Below, one piece after another: positions 25,505 to 34,666 of a DNA stretch of 64,000 bases (the stretch's first letter is position 1; every line of letters begins with the position of its first letter). The position numbers and the translations under genes were made by a program. Source of the stretch: Tumebacillus_A lipolyticus (GTDB lineage: Bacteria > Bacillota > Bacilli > Tumebacillales > Tumebacillaceae); contig NZ_JBHUIO010000011.1 in NCBI RefSeq assembly GCF_042682745.1, forward strand, positions 310,001-374,000, written 5' to 3'. The notes below the pieces were generated by a model. The model was not told the origin of the DNA. It searched no databases and saw only the letters and a program-made list of their open reading frames with translations.

Positions 25505-27151
25505 TTAGGCAGTGACGCCATCATCGTCGAGCGATTTGTCACCTTTTTTCTCACCGAATTGGTAAGGGTCGGAAGTGACGACCGGCATCGCTTCGAAGTT
25601 AAATTCGGTCGGCGGCGAAGAAGCGTGCGTCCACTCAAGCGTTTGAGCGCCAAACGGGTTTTGAACCGCTTTTTCGCCTTTGAACAGCGAGTACGCCAGG
25701 TTCGCGATCAGCAGCAGCGACGCGATCCCGATCACGAAGGAACCAGCGGTCGCCACTTGGTTCAGCAAGGTCAGGTCCGGCTGATAGAAGAACACGCGGC
25801 GCGGCATCCCTTGCATACCGATGATGTGCATCGGGAAGAAGGTCAGGTTGGTACCGATGAAGTAGAGCCAGAATGCAAACTGACCAAACTTCTCTTTGTA
25901 CATGCGGCCGGTCACTTTCGGGAACCAGAAGAACATACCCGCCATGATCGCAGTCATAGAACCACCGAACAGCACGTAGTGGAAGTGAGCGACAACGAAG
26001 TAGGTGTCATGCAAGTGAAGGTCGACCGGAACAGCACCCAGCATGATCCCGCCGAGACCACCGATGGTGAACAGGCCGAGGAAGCCCAGGGACACGAACA
26101 GCATCGGGGTGGTGAACTTGATCTGACCGCCCCATAGCGTGGCCAGCCAGTTGAAGATCTTGATCGATGTCGGAACCGCGATGATCATCGAGGTGATCAT
26201 GAACGGAATCCCTTCGGTCATCTGCATGCCTGCGACGAACATGTGGTGGGCCCAGACCAAGAAGCCGAGCAGACCGATCATGATCGAAGAGTAGGCGATC
26301 GCTTTGTAACCGAAGATCGGTTTACGTGCAAATACAGGCAGGATTTCGGATACGATACCCATTGCCGGGATGATCATAACGTATACGGCCGGGTGAGAGT
26401 AGAACCAGAACAGATGCTGGTACAGCATCGGGTCCCCGCCCGCAGCGACGTTGTAGTAGACCGTGCCAAAGTGACGGTCGAGGAGCAGTGTGGTCACTGC
26501 ACCCGCCAGCGCCGGCGTACCGAACAGCTGGATGAACGAGGTGACCAAGTTCCCCCACACGAACAGCGGCAGACGGTTCCAAGTCATACCCTCAGTGCGC
26601 ATGTTCCATGTGGTGACGATAAAGTTGATCGCAGCCAAGATCGAGGACAGACCCAAGATATGAACGGCCGTGACCCAGAAGTCGAGGCCCGCACCTTGAG
26701 ATTCGATCGAATATGGCGGATACGCTGTCCAGCCTACATCCGGAACTGCGCCAACAAAGAAGCTGAGGAACAGCACGAGACCGCCCAGCAGGAACAGCCA
26801 GAAAGACAGAGCGTTCATTCGTGGGAACGCCATATCGTGCGCACCGATCATGATCGGCACGAGATAGTTACCGAATGCACCGGTAAGCATCGGAATGATC
26901 CACAGGAAGATCATGATGGTACCGTGCACGGTAAACGCTTGGTTAAATTGTTGCGGCTCAAGAATCTGCGTATCAGGCAGAGCGAGCTGCGTGCGAATCA
27001 AGATCGCCGCTAGACCGCCAAAGAAGAAGAAGACAATCGAGGTGAGGGCGTACATAATCCCGATCTTCTTGTGGTCAACGGTTAAGATCCAATCGCGGAA
27101 GAAAGACTTGCGTGCAACATCTCCCGTCGCTGCCAACGATTCCACCCCCAT
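25505..27151 (-). CDS. ctaD: Cytochrome c oxidase subunit I, A2-type (YSHPAVY)
   Basis: This 548-residue catalytic heme-copper oxidase subunit has about 12 helices. It carries all metal ligands: the low-spin heme His in VHGTIMIFL, CuB and cross-link residues in HPAVYV, the CuB pair in WAHHMFV, and both heme His in VVAHFHYVL. Instead of the usual GHPEVY with the D-channel Glu, it has YSHPAVY, the signature of A2-type oxidases such as the Rhodothermus caa3 enzyme, in which Tyr-Ser replaces that Glu. It partners the CuA/cytochrome c subunit II encoded 16 bases upstream. It reduces O2 to water and pumps protons in the cytoplasmic membrane. Confidence 0.95.
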   Translation of the reverse strand: MGVESLAATGDVARKSFFRDWILTVDHKKIGIMYALTSIVFFFFGGLAAILIRTQLALPDTQILEPQQFNQAFTVHGTIMIFLWIIPMLTGAFGNYLVPIMIGAHDMAFPRMNALSFWLFLLGGLVLFLSFFVGAVPDVGWTAYPPYSIESQGAGLDFWVTAVHILGLSSILAAINFIVTTWNMRTEGMTWNRLPLFVWGNLVTSFIQLFGTPALAGAVTTLLLDRHFGTVYYNVAAGGDPMLYQHLFWFYSHPAVYVMIIPAMGIVSEILPVFARKPIFGYKAIAYSSIMIGLLGFLVWAHHMFVAGMQMTEGIPFMITSMIIAVPTSIKIFNWLATLWGGQIKFTTPMLFVSLGFLGLFTIGGLGGIMLGAVPVDLHLHDTYFVVAHFHYVLFGGSMTAIMAGMFFWFPKVTGRMYKEKFGQFAFWLYFIGTNLTFFPMHIIGMQGMPRRVFFYQPDLTLLNQVATAGSFVIGIASLLLIANLAYSLFKGEKAVQNPFGAQTLEWTHASSPPTEFNFEAMPVVTSDPYQFGEKKGDKSLDDDGVTA

Positions 27152-27167
27152 CTTGCATCAAAATAAA

Positions 27168-28103
27168 TTACTGAAGCGTTTTGATATAATCGACTACATT
27201 TTTCAGCGCTTCCTGTTCCAGCTGGAACGGAGGCATCATACCCGATTGGAAACCTTCCGGCACTTTAGCGTCCGGCGTGGTGATCGCTTCTTCTAGGTAT
27301 TTCTCGTCAACCTTGACTTCTTGTCCGTTGACGATCTGCGTTTTGCCAAAGAGGCCTTTCCAGGTCGGACCTGCCGACTTGCCGCCGTCGATCGTATGGC
27401 AAGAGGTACAGCCGTTCGACTGGATGACATATTGAGCGTCCGTCTTTGGACGGGTCAGCTCTGCGTCAACCCATGCCTTGAACTCGTTCGCCGGCATGAT
27501 CTGCATGTCTGCCAGCATCAAGGAGTGCTGGTTGCCGCAATACTCGGCGCAGACGACGCGCTTCTCGTACATGCCATCTTTCTTCTCAAAGTCTTCCGCC
27601 TTGACCCAGTAGCGGGTCTCACGGCCCGGCACAGCATCCTGCTTGACGCGGAACTCCGGAATCCAGAATGAGTGGATGACATCCTTCGAGTAGATCTTGA
27701 ACAGGACGTTCTCGCCTTGCGGAATGCGCAGGTCGTTAAAGGACTTCGCACCGTTCGGGTACTCGAACTCCCACGCCCACTTCATCCCGGTGACTTTGAT
27801 TTCATACACATCTGTTGGCGTCTCTTGGAGTTGGTAAACCATACCGGTCGAGTAGATCCCGATACCCACCAAGATCAGCGCGGGAATCAACGTCCAGATG
27901 ACTTCCGCCTTCGTACTTCCGTCAATCGCCAAACCTTGCTTATCCGGATGCTTTCTTCTGTACCGAATAAGGAAGATAATCAAGAGCGCTTCTACCACGA
28001 CGAACACAACGAGGGAAATCCAGAAGATCAACCCAAACAGACCGTCGATATTCTTCGCCGTCTCTGTCAGAGCCTCTGGCAGAAAATAGTTACTTGCTCC
28101 CAC
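27168..28103 (-). CDS. ctaC: Cytochrome c oxidase subunit II with fused cytochrome c (caa3)
   Basis: This 311-residue protein has two N-terminal membrane helices (about residues 18-45 and 68-90), an extracytoplasmic cupredoxin domain with the CuA motif CAEYCGNQHSLM, and a C-terminal cytochrome c domain with CTSCH and later MMPPF as the axial Met region. This is the caa3 architecture. There is no cleavable lipoprotein signal. The start is GTG with GGAGGAGG upstream. It is the first gene of the oxidase operon ctaC-ctaD-ctaB-ctaE. Confidence 0.95.
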   Translation of the reverse strand: MGASNYFLPEALTETAKNIDGLFGLIFWISLVVFVVVEALLIIFLIRYRRKHPDKQGLAIDGSTKAEVIWTLIPALILVGIGIYSTGMVYQLQETPTDVYEIKVTGMKWAWEFEYPNGAKSFNDLRIPQGENVLFKIYSKDVIHSFWIPEFRVKQDAVPGRETRYWVKAEDFEKKDGMYEKRVVCAEYCGNQHSLMLADMQIMPANEFKAWVDAELTRPKTDAQYVIQSNGCTSCHTIDGGKSAGPTWKGLFGKTQIVNGQEVKVDEKYLEEAITTPDAKVPEGFQSGMMPPFQLEQEALKNVVDYIKTLQ

Positions 28104-28436
28104 TTGTCCTCCTCCTATCTGAGATATTTCGATAAGTGCTGCGGAAGAAGCTTTGCGCTCTCCCTGTTTTCACGCCACGAGAAATAGACCGTTCGACGTG
28201 TTCAGACAGCATTCTACTTCTCGATTATACTAGTTCTTCTCGCATTCATGTTCGCTTTTAATCCCCCATTTTGGTCATTTTCTTGACAAAACTGTGACCG
28301 ACCGCACTGAATCTTCGTTTTTTGACCAAACAGCGCAAATCTCGGGGGAAAAGGCTAGATTCATACAGGAAAAACCGAGCGAAAATCTATGATTTTGCGA
28401 ACGCCGTTTCCACAGACTCAACTCTCCTATTACACC
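28104..28436 (-). promoter_or_regulatory. Non-coding upstream region of the oxidase operon
   Basis: I see no gene in these 333 bases. On the minus strand a perfect -10 TATAAT (28229-28224) lies about 120 bases before ctaC, but no good -35 stands 17 bases upstream. That suggests an activated promoter. Further up is an imperfect inverted repeat, TTTTGTCA and TGACCAAAA, separated by six bases. The regulator cannot be named from this. Confidence 0.35.
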
Positions 28437-28468
28437 AAAAAGACCCCTCGCAAACAAGGGGTCTTTTT
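28437..28468. terminator. Bidirectional intrinsic terminator
   Basis: Perfect 12-bp arms AAAAAGACCCCT and AGGGGTCTTTTT with an 8-base loop, placed just after the methyltransferase stop on the minus strand. Confidence 0.85.
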
Positions 28469-28471
28469 GGC

Positions 28472-29623
28472 TTATTTATTTTCGTCGCGATTTCGCGGAG
28501 GCAGCTGGCCGAAATACTGGTAGAGGTCGCATTCGATCCGGCCGTTGTACAGCTTGCGCTTCTTGTCGGCGCGCTTGCCGTACAGCTTCTCAAACGATTT
28601 GTTCGAGGTGAGGATGAACGCCGACCACGTGTCAAGCCCTTGGCAGATCTTGCCGAGGTCTTGGTACATCTCCTCCACCTCGCGCCGCTCCCCGATCCGC
28701 TCTCCGTAGGGCGGGTTGCCGATCAGCACGCCATACTTCGACTCAATCTTCAGCTGCTTGACCGGGAGGTTTTTCAGGCGGATGCCGTCCGACACTTTCG
28801 CCTGGCGGATATGGTAGTTGGCGAGCGACAGCACTTCCGGGTCGATGTCGGAGCCGATGATCTCCAGCGGCAGATCGAACTTGGCGAGATCTTTCGCCTC
28901 TTCTCGCGCCTTGTCCCACAGCCGCTGCGGCACAGACGGCCACTGCATCGCCGAAAAGTCGCGGTAGAGGCCGGGCGCGATGTTTCTCCCGAGCAGCGCC
29001 GCTTCGATCGGGATCGTCCCCGAACCGCAGAACGGGTCGATCAGCGGGCGATCCGGCTTCCAGCGCGTCAGATCGAGCATCGCCGCTGCCAGCGTCTCCT
29101 TCAGCGGCGCCTGTGCGCTCAGCGTGCGGTAGCCGCGCTTGTGCAGACCGGCCCCTGACGTGTCCAGCGTGATCGTCGCAATATCTTTGAGCAGGGCGAC
29201 CTGAATGCGAAAGAGCGGGCCATCCTCGGCAAACCATTCGATGCCGTACGCCTCTTTCATCTTCTCGACGACCGCCTTTTTCACGATGCTCTGACAGGCT
29301 GGCACCGAGGACAGCTGCGACTTCTGCGATTTTCCGTCCACCGGAAACTCCGCATTTTTGGGCATCCAGTTCTGCCACTCGATCGCCTTGACGCCCTGAA
29401 AGAGCTCCTCAAACGAGGTCGCCTTGTATTCGGCCAGCTTGACCTGCACGCGGTCGGCGCTTCTCAGCCAGAGGTTGGCGCGGGCGATCGCCAGCTCATC
29501 CCCTTGAAATTCGACACGACCGTTTTCGACCACCACATCCGAATAGCCGAGATTTTTTACCTCGCGAGCCACGATCGCTTCCAGCCCCATCGGAGCGGTG
29601 GCGATCAGCGTAAATTTTGCCAT
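28472..29623 (-). CDS. THUMP-domain RNA guanine-N2 methyltransferase (RlmL/YpsC-like)
   Basis: This 383-residue S-adenosylmethionine-dependent enzyme has an N-terminal ferredoxin-like/THUMP RNA-binding region (about residues 1-160), then a Rossmann methyltransferase domain. Motif I lies in LIDPFCGSGTIPIEAALL, motif II in GSDIDPEVL, and the amino-group catalytic motif is NPPYGER. This matches the Bacillus YpsC / RlmL N-half family that methylates guanine in 23S rRNA. Length is normal for the single-domain form. It is divergent from the superoxide dismutase gene. Confidence 0.92.
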   Translation of the reverse strand: MAKFTLIATAPMGLEAIVAREVKNLGYSDVVVENGRVEFQGDELAIARANLWLRSADRVQVKLAEYKATSFEELFQGVKAIEWQNWMPKNAEFPVDGKSQKSQLSSVPACQSIVKKAVVEKMKEAYGIEWFAEDGPLFRIQVALLKDIATITLDTSGAGLHKRGYRTLSAQAPLKETLAAAMLDLTRWKPDRPLIDPFCGSGTIPIEAALLGRNIAPGLYRDFSAMQWPSVPQRLWDKAREEAKDLAKFDLPLEIIGSDIDPEVLSLANYHIRQAKVSDGIRLKNLPVKQLKIESKYGVLIGNPPYGERIGERREVEEMYQDLGKICQGLDTWSAFILTSNKSFEKLYGKRADKKRKLYNGRIECDLYQYFGQLPPRNRDENK

Positions 29624-29714
29624 ATGTATTCCTCTTCCATCTCAAAATGTGTTGCACGCCCTCGCTCCGACGAATACCCATATAGGGTGTAGATCGACAA
29701 AAGGAGGATGGACG

Positions 29715-30344
29715 GTGCACAAAAAGCTACAGCCAAAACCGTTGCCGCCAAAAACTCTGACGCTAAAGGGCATCTCCCCGCGCACGATCCAAGAGCATTA
29801 CAAGCTGTATCAAGGCTATGTGAACAAGGCGAACGAAACGCGCGAAAAGCTCCGCGCGCTCGACGTTTCGAAAGGAAACGCCACCTACAGCGACGTTCGG
29901 GCGCTGAAGCGCGGCGAAAGCTATGCGCTCGACGGGGTCAAGCTGCATGAGCTCTATTTCGAACAGCTGACCGGCGCTGGCGGTGCGCCAAGCGGCGACT
30001 TGCAAAAGGACATTCTGAAGACCTGGGGAAGCTACGAGCGCTTCGCAGCGGAGTTGAAAGGTGCTGGACTTTCTGCGCGCGGCTGGGCGATCCTCGCCTA
30101 CGATACCGACCAAAAGGAGCTGTTCATCTACATCACAGACGATCAGCACGATGGACATGTGGTTCAAGCGATCCCGCTCCTGCCGATGGACGTCTTTGAG
30201 CATGCGTATTATATCGACTATGGAACCAAGCGCGACGATTACATCCAGACCTTCCTGAACAACATCGACTGGTCGATCATCAACAAGCGCTTTGCGCGGG
30301 CGCGCCGTGAAACCTCTCGCTTTGCGATCTTCGGAACGAGGTGA
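29715..30344 (+). CDS. Fe/Mn superoxide dismutase family protein
   Basis: This 209-residue protein has a helical N-terminal half and an alpha/beta C-terminal half typical of Fe/Mn superoxide dismutases. All four expected metal ligands can be placed: His28 (QEHYKLYQGYV), His78 (KLHELYF), Asp159 and His163 (DVFEHAYY). The N-terminal motif HYKLYQGYVNK departs from the usual HHxxY form, and the GSGW loop reads ARGWAILAYD, marking a divergent subgroup. The start is a GTG seven bases after AAAGGAGG; a longer frame upstream is not supported. It converts superoxide to peroxide in the cytoplasm if active. A basic tail of about 20 residues follows the last domain motif. Confidence 0.87.
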   Translation: MHKKLQPKPLPPKTLTLKGISPRTIQEHYKLYQGYVNKANETREKLRALDVSKGNATYSDVRALKRGESYALDGVKLHELYFEQLTGAGGAPSGDLQKDILKTWGSYERFAAELKGAGLSARGWAILAYDTDQKELFIYITDDQHDGHVVQAIPLLPMDVFEHAYYIDYGTKRDDYIQTFLNNIDWSIINKRFARARRETSRFAIFGTR

Positions 30345-30351
30345 GCGCCGC

Positions 30352-30828
30352 TCACTCCATCGAGAAGATCAGCTGGCCTTCCTTGTCATAAAACCCTTCG
30401 CCATCCACCTGCAGATGACCGTCTGTCGCTTCGAGCAGCGTTTCGAGCAACGACTCGACCAGCTCCCATCCCTGCTCCGTAATATCATCGGGAATCATGC
30501 AGGCCACGATCTGTTCGGTCTCTGCCAAAAGGGCTTCGATCGCCTCTTTGCCCGCTCCGGCAAGCCCTGCTAGATCCGCTTGAAACTCTGCGATCTCTTC
30601 GCTCAGCTCTCCGCCTTCGTCGCCTTTTACCGAGCGATCGATCATCAGCGACATCTTGTGCGCATCATAGGCGAGATGATACTGTCGCCAGTTCGGGTCG
30701 GAGAAGCGCTCATCCTCTTGGTCGGGAAAGGTTTGAAAATCGTATCCTGCCGCCTTGAGGCTCTTCGTCAGCTCGACCAGCGCAGGCGCCTCGCTCGTTT
30801 TGGTCATCACGCGTAAAAAATGGGCCAT
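30352..30828 (-). CDS. Conserved-looking acidic protein, unknown function
   Basis: I do not recognise this 158-residue protein. It is soluble and acidic. It has an N-terminal alpha/beta segment (HFLRVMTK to YDFQTFPDQED), a basic-hydrophobic strand, and a C-terminal helical part with EQGWELVESLLETLLEATDGHLQVDGEGFYD. The start ATG follows GAAGGAG at a normal distance. It converges with the dismutase gene with only a few bases between stops. Confidence 0.7.
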   Translation of the reverse strand: MAHFLRVMTKTSEAPALVELTKSLKAAGYDFQTFPDQEDERFSDPNWRQYHLAYDAHKMSLMIDRSVKGDEGGELSEEIAEFQADLAGLAGAGKEAIEALLAETEQIVACMIPDDITEQGWELVESLLETLLEATDGHLQVDGEGFYDKEGQLIFSME

Positions 30829-30878
30829 GGTGAAACTCCTTCAAGTATAGTCTCTTTGCTAGTATTGCCTAAACCTTG

Positions 30879-30922
30879 AAAAAAGACCAGCGCATCTCCT
30901 GAAAACTGCGCTGGTCTTTTTT
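30879..30922. terminator. Bidirectional intrinsic terminator
   Basis: Perfect 15-bp arms AAAAAAGACCAGCGC and GCGCTGGTCTTTTTT. It lies downstream of the phenylalanine hydroxylase gene on the minus strand. Confidence 0.85.
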
Positions 30923-30965
30923 CGTTTACCGATCGCCTGCGATCTCTGTGCTGCCCTCCGCTCGC

Positions 30966-32726
30966 CTATACAGCCAGCTTCAAACCGTTCTCGATCAGCT
31001 CTTGCATGCCTTCGCTCGTCTGCGCGAGCTTGTTCAGCTGCTCCTTGATGCGCTCCTGCAGATCGGAAGATACGCCCTGTGCGGCGAGCAGTTCGAGGAC
31101 TTCCACGCGCAGCAACCAGTCGTTCAGGTAGGAAGCGTCAAGCGCATCGACGACGCTCTTGGCGACATCCTGCAGCTCTGCCGCCTCCGCATTCGATTCG
31201 CGCAGATTGCGAACCGTCTGGTAGAGGTCGAACAGCTTTTGCTCCTCGGCGGTCACCTCATGGCGCTTGGTGTTCAACTCCGACTTTTTAAAGGTGGAAG
31301 ATGCCCAAGCTGCCCGGTCAGCAGCGCCCGCGTAGACGGAGCTGATCGCCGCGCCGACCGCCATGTCGAACGTGCCCCACTCCGCTTGGAACAGAACGCT
31401 CTCGCCATAGGTGACGGTGCAAGCGTCAAAGCCGATCAGAATGACTTTGCCGCCTTCGCGCAGGATGTACTTCACTTCGCCAGACACTTTGACACCCGAT
31501 GCGAATTCGAGCTCGGTGGCCTGACCGATCTTGAGACCGGCGCTGTCCAGATCAGCATCGCTGAAGTCTTCCAGCGCAAGCGAGCTGCCTTTGATCGCCC
31601 CGATCGGCGAGCCAAACCCTTCGCCGTGGTATTCGAGGTCATGCCCTGGCAACATCTTGTTGTCGATCGCGAGCATGGTCGGGCCAGTCGTCTTCAGGTA
31701 GACCGCCTCACCTTGCCCGTCGTACTCCAGATGGGTGAACGTCCCGCTGACCTGCAGACCGGACGAGTAGACCGCGGTCGCCAAGTTGTCGGAGCGAAGC
31801 GCTTTTTTCAAGGAGACGGTGCCGCCCACCTGGTAAGCCATCGTCTTGGCGAACTGCTTGACCGCCTCTGTCAGCTGCTCAAAATTGTCGCAGACGAACA
31901 GCTGCGGCTGCGGCTCGGTGATGTTGTAATCGGTCGTGCAGCAAGCGGTGAGATCGAACGGAAGCTTCTGCACATGCGGACGGTACAGCGCACGGCTCTC
32001 CCCCATCGACGAGAGCAGCCCCGCTCCGTAGATCTTCGGATCGTCGACCGAGCCGATCAGCCCGTATTCGACCGTCCACCAGTACAGCTTGGAGATGTCG
32101 CCCGCCTCGGACGATTCGGTGACAGCCGCCTCCGCCCGCTTCAGGGTCTCCTCCGCTTCCAGCACTTGTTCCGCAGTCGCGCGGGGATCTTCCTTGACGA
32201 TCGAGAGCAGGCGGATCGCCTCGTAGAGATCGTGATCCTCTTTGGAAGCGAGCGCTTTCGCTCCCACCTCGCCAAAGAACTGCAAAAACTCAGCATAGCC
32301 CGGATCGTGCAGCATCGGGGCATGGCCGGCCGACTCGTGGATGATGTCTGGTGCCGGCGTGTAGGCGATGTGATCCAGCGTGCGGATGTCGCCTGCGATC
32401 GGGAGCAGCCGGTGCGCCTGGAAGTCAAAGAAGGCGACCGGCGGAATAAAGCCGTCGATCGCAACAGCGCCCCACCCCATCTTCGACAGTTCTACATTCA
32501 TCTCTTCGATGTTCGGCACGCATTCGGTCGACATGCCGGTCACGCGCAGACCGTCCTCATAAGAGCCGTACCCTTTTTCGGAGAGAAATGCGTTGTTTTG
32601 ACGCAACACATAGCGCCAGACCGCATGGTCGATCGGCGTATATTTTTCGTAGCGTTGCTCCACGCAAAATTGCTTGAGGTGCGGCGGAGCAGATAGTAAT
32701 TTATTGGTTGTTGTTGAGCTGTTCAT
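30966..32726 (-). CDS. phhA: Aromatic amino acid hydroxylase (phenylalanine 4-monooxygenase), long form
   Basis: This 586-residue pterin-dependent, non-heme-iron enzyme converts phenylalanine to tyrosine. The iron site is explicit: IIHESAGHAPML supplies the two His, and the Glu lies in WWTVEYGLIGS. The catalytic domain fills about residues 10-330. The rest, about 250 residues, is an extra domain with no motif I recognise, seen in the longer Bacilli versions and absent from the 260-residue proteobacterial enzyme. No pterin-carbinolamine dehydratase lies next to it. It is divergent from hemQ. Confidence 0.9.
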   Translation of the reverse strand: MNSSTTTNKLLSAPPHLKQFCVEQRYEKYTPIDHAVWRYVLRQNNAFLSEKGYGSYEDGLRVTGMSTECVPNIEEMNVELSKMGWGAVAIDGFIPPVAFFDFQAHRLLPIAGDIRTLDHIAYTPAPDIIHESAGHAPMLHDPGYAEFLQFFGEVGAKALASKEDHDLYEAIRLLSIVKEDPRATAEQVLEAEETLKRAEAAVTESSEAGDISKLYWWTVEYGLIGSVDDPKIYGAGLLSSMGESRALYRPHVQKLPFDLTACCTTDYNITEPQPQLFVCDNFEQLTEAVKQFAKTMAYQVGGTVSLKKALRSDNLATAVYSSGLQVSGTFTHLEYDGQGEAVYLKTTGPTMLAIDNKMLPGHDLEYHGEGFGSPIGAIKGSSLALEDFSDADLDSAGLKIGQATELEFASGVKVSGEVKYILREGGKVILIGFDACTVTYGESVLFQAEWGTFDMAVGAAISSVYAGAADRAAWASSTFKKSELNTKRHEVTAEEQKLFDLYQTVRNLRESNAEAAELQDVAKSVVDALDASYLNDWLLRVEVLELLAAQGVSSDLQERIKEQLNKLAQTSEGMQELIENGLKLAV

Positions 32727-32881
32727 CAGAGAAGACCCCCTTCGAGATCATGATTCCTATCTATTACTCTACCATACAGATGCAAATATTCGAAACATTA
32801 TTCGCGATGATTTCAGCGTATATTGATATTACAAATTTCAAATATACACGAATTTGTCAAATATGTCGAGGCGAGCTGCTC

Positions 32882-32910
32882 GTTTGGATCATTCCGGCTT
32901 ATGGTATACT
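32882..32910 (+). promoter_or_regulatory. Extended -10 promoter of hemQ
   Basis: TATACT (32905-32910) preceded by TGG forms an extended -10. GTTTGG lies 17 bases upstream as a weak -35. The predicted start point is about 45 bases before the hemQ ATG. Confidence 0.5.
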
Positions 32911-32960
32911 AACTGAGAATGTTCGGTTCGCACGTACATATTGAAGGAGTTGTATTGGAG

Positions 32961-33713
32961 ATGAGCCAAAACGAAGCATTGCTGACGCTCGAAGGTTGGT
33001 TTGCCCTGCATGATTTCCGCAAAATGGATTGGGACGCTTGGAAGGCGGCCAGCGAGGAAGATCGTCAAGCGGCAACTGACGAACTGCTCGCTCTGATCCA
33101 GAAGTGGAACGCGACAGAAGATGCGAAAGAAGGCAGCACTGCCCTCTATTCGATCCTCGGCCATAAAGCGGACATGGTGTTTATGTTCCTGCGTCCATCC
33201 CTGGAAGAGCTGAACGAGATCGAAAACGAATTTAACAAGACGAGCTTCGCCGACTTTACGTACCAAGACTATTCGTACGTCTCCGTCGTCGAGCTTTCCA
33301 ACTATGTGAACAGCCCGGATGCTGATCCTTACCAAGATCCGCAAGTTCGCGCGCGCCTGTATCCGGCACTGCCGAAGTCGAAGCACATCTGCTTCTACCC
33401 GATGAACAAAAAGCGCTCTGGCGAAGACAACTGGTACATGCTGACCATGGAGCAACGCCGCGAGATGATGCGCTCCCACGGCATGATCGGCCGCAAATAT
33501 GCGGGCAAGATCAAGCAGATCATCACAGGTTCTGCCGGCTTAGACGACTGGGAGTGGGGCGTGACCCTCTTCTCCGACGACGCCCTGCAGTTCAAACATA
33601 TCGTCTACGAAATGCGCTTCGATGAAGTGTCCGCCCGCTTCGGCGAGTTTGGCAACTTCCTCGTCGGGAACATCTTGGATGGCGAAGGATTCCGCAAGTT
33701 GCTGAGCGTGTAG
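32961..33713 (+). CDS. hemQ: Coproheme decarboxylase HemQ (chlorite dismutase family)
   Basis: This 250-residue enzyme carries out the last step of the coproporphyrin-dependent heme pathway of Gram-positive bacteria, peroxide-dependent decarboxylation of coproheme to heme b. The catalytic Tyr is in CFYPMNKKR, and the proximal heme His is in RREMMRSHGMIGRKY. The ferredoxin-like repeat ends with GDxxxFKHIVYEMRFDEVSARF-type strands. I used the ATG at 32961; an in-frame TTG at 32955 is closer to GGAG. It links with the caa3 oxidase and ctaB as heme consumers in the same window. Confidence 0.95.
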   Translation: MSQNEALLTLEGWFALHDFRKMDWDAWKAASEEDRQAATDELLALIQKWNATEDAKEGSTALYSILGHKADMVFMFLRPSLEELNEIENEFNKTSFADFTYQDYSYVSVVELSNYVNSPDADPYQDPQVRARLYPALPKSKHICFYPMNKKRSGEDNWYMLTMEQRREMMRSHGMIGRKYAGKIKQIITGSAGLDDWEWGVTLFSDDALQFKHIVYEMRFDEVSARFGEFGNFLVGNILDGEGFRKLLSV

Positions 33714-33808
33714 GTGGATTTTGGAAAGTGGAGATTTGAGCAAATCGTATTCAGCCTGAATACTGTCAATACTGTTTGACGAAGCTAGCGCTTCGATAGT
33801 AGTTAATG

Positions 33809-33819
33809 CCCCCCCCCCC
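33809..33819 (+). repeat. Homopolymer run of eleven C
   Basis: Eleven consecutive C in the non-coding stretch 33714-33965 after hemQ. Such runs are slippage-prone and also common assembly uncertainties. Confidence 0.85.
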
Positions 33820-33839
33820 TCAAAGGCACAATTACTTCG

Positions 33840-33889
33840 CCCTCTTTAAAGCAGATGCGGTGCATCTACTTTAAAGAGGGTTATTTTTA
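33840..33889 (+). terminator. Long intrinsic terminator after hemQ
   Basis: CCCTCTTTAAAGcAGATGC (33840-33857) pairs with GCATCTaCTTTAAAGAGGG (33862-33880) with one mismatch, followed by TTATTTTTA. Confidence 0.8.
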
Positions 33890-33965
33890 TGAACATCTCC
33901 TTCCAGAAAAGCATGCACCCTCCTAAGGAGGAGACAGAACTATAGACGCGCTTGAAAAATCAAGC

Positions 33966-34652
33966 TTACTGTTGTGACAACGGCGAGTAGCTTGACAGTT
34001 TTCCGTTTCGAATTTCTACTTGTACATCACATTGAGCTGCTACCTCTGGATCATGCGTTGCAATCACGATGGTCAAACCTTCTTCGTTTTTTAATTCGCA
34101 AATCAATTCTAAGATCGAATCCCGAGTTTGAATATCAAGGTTACCAGTTGGTTCATCGCACAAGAGGATCTTTGGAGCATGAATGAGTGCACGGGCGATA
34201 GCAACCCTTTGTTGTTCTCCCCCCGATAGTTCAGATGGAAGATGATGTATCCGGTCTTCCAATCCAACACGGTCGAGTAGTTCCTTCGCAGTAGTTTCTA
34301 ATTGTGATGCGCTTTTAACGGGAATTTGCGGTACGCACACATTGTATAAAGCACTAAATTGTGGTAAAAGGTAGAAATGTTGAAATACGTACCCAACCAG
34401 GTTTCGCCGCAGATTGTCCCTACTCGTGGAAGACAAATCATGACTGTTCAGACGAATCGTACCAGAAGTTGGAACATCTACTAGCCCTAATAGATGTAAC
34501 AATGTCGTCTTGCCAGAACCTGATGGACCAAGCAATGCTACCATCTGGCCCTCCTCGATCGCTAGGGAAATATTATTTAGAACGGAAATTGTTCTCTGTC
34601 CGCTGGTATATGTTTTGGTGAGATTTTCAACCTCGATCATCATCCTTTTCAT
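33966..34652 (-). CDS. ABC transporter ATP-binding protein, LolD/MacB type
   Basis: This 228-residue ATPase has Walker A GPSGSGKTT, signature LSGGEQQR, Walker B ILLCDEPTGNLD and H-loop IATHDPEV, of the subfamily that pairs with FtsX-like permeases. It lies 15 bases after the large permease gene and is the last gene of a three-gene unit. The DNA is visibly richer in A and T than flanking genes, suggesting acquisition. In lactococcin-972 type loci the corresponding ATPase works with the large membrane protein in immunity or export; that role is inferred from layout. Confidence 0.88.
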   Translation of the reverse strand: MKRMMIEVENLTKTYTSGQRTISVLNNISLAIEEGQMVALLGPSGSGKTTLLHLLGLVDVPTSGTIRLNSHDLSSTSRDNLRRNLVGYVFQHFYLLPQFSALYNVCVPQIPVKSASQLETTAKELLDRVGLEDRIHHLPSELSGGEQQRVAIARALIHAPKILLCDEPTGNLDIQTRDSILELICELKNEEGLTIVIATHDPEVAAQCDVQVEIRNGKLSSYSPLSQQ

Positions 34653-34666
34653 GTGGAAACCTCCTT

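Noticed and set aside
24509..26137. 542-codon open frame on the plus strand across ctaB and ctaD
   Set aside because: It is antisense to two certain genes, has a low-complexity Arg/Asp/His composition and no ribosome binding site. Long antisense frames are expected in GC-rich coding DNA.
30948..32696. 582-codon open frame antisense to phenylalanine hydroxylase
   Set aside because: The minus-strand product has the iron-ligand motif and catalytic domain; the plus frame is a compositional shadow without start signals.
33714..33965. Possible small gene around ATG at 33889 after hemQ
   Set aside because: The frame is short and starts in the T tract of the terminator; no ribosome binding site. 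The stretch is best read as C run plus terminator.
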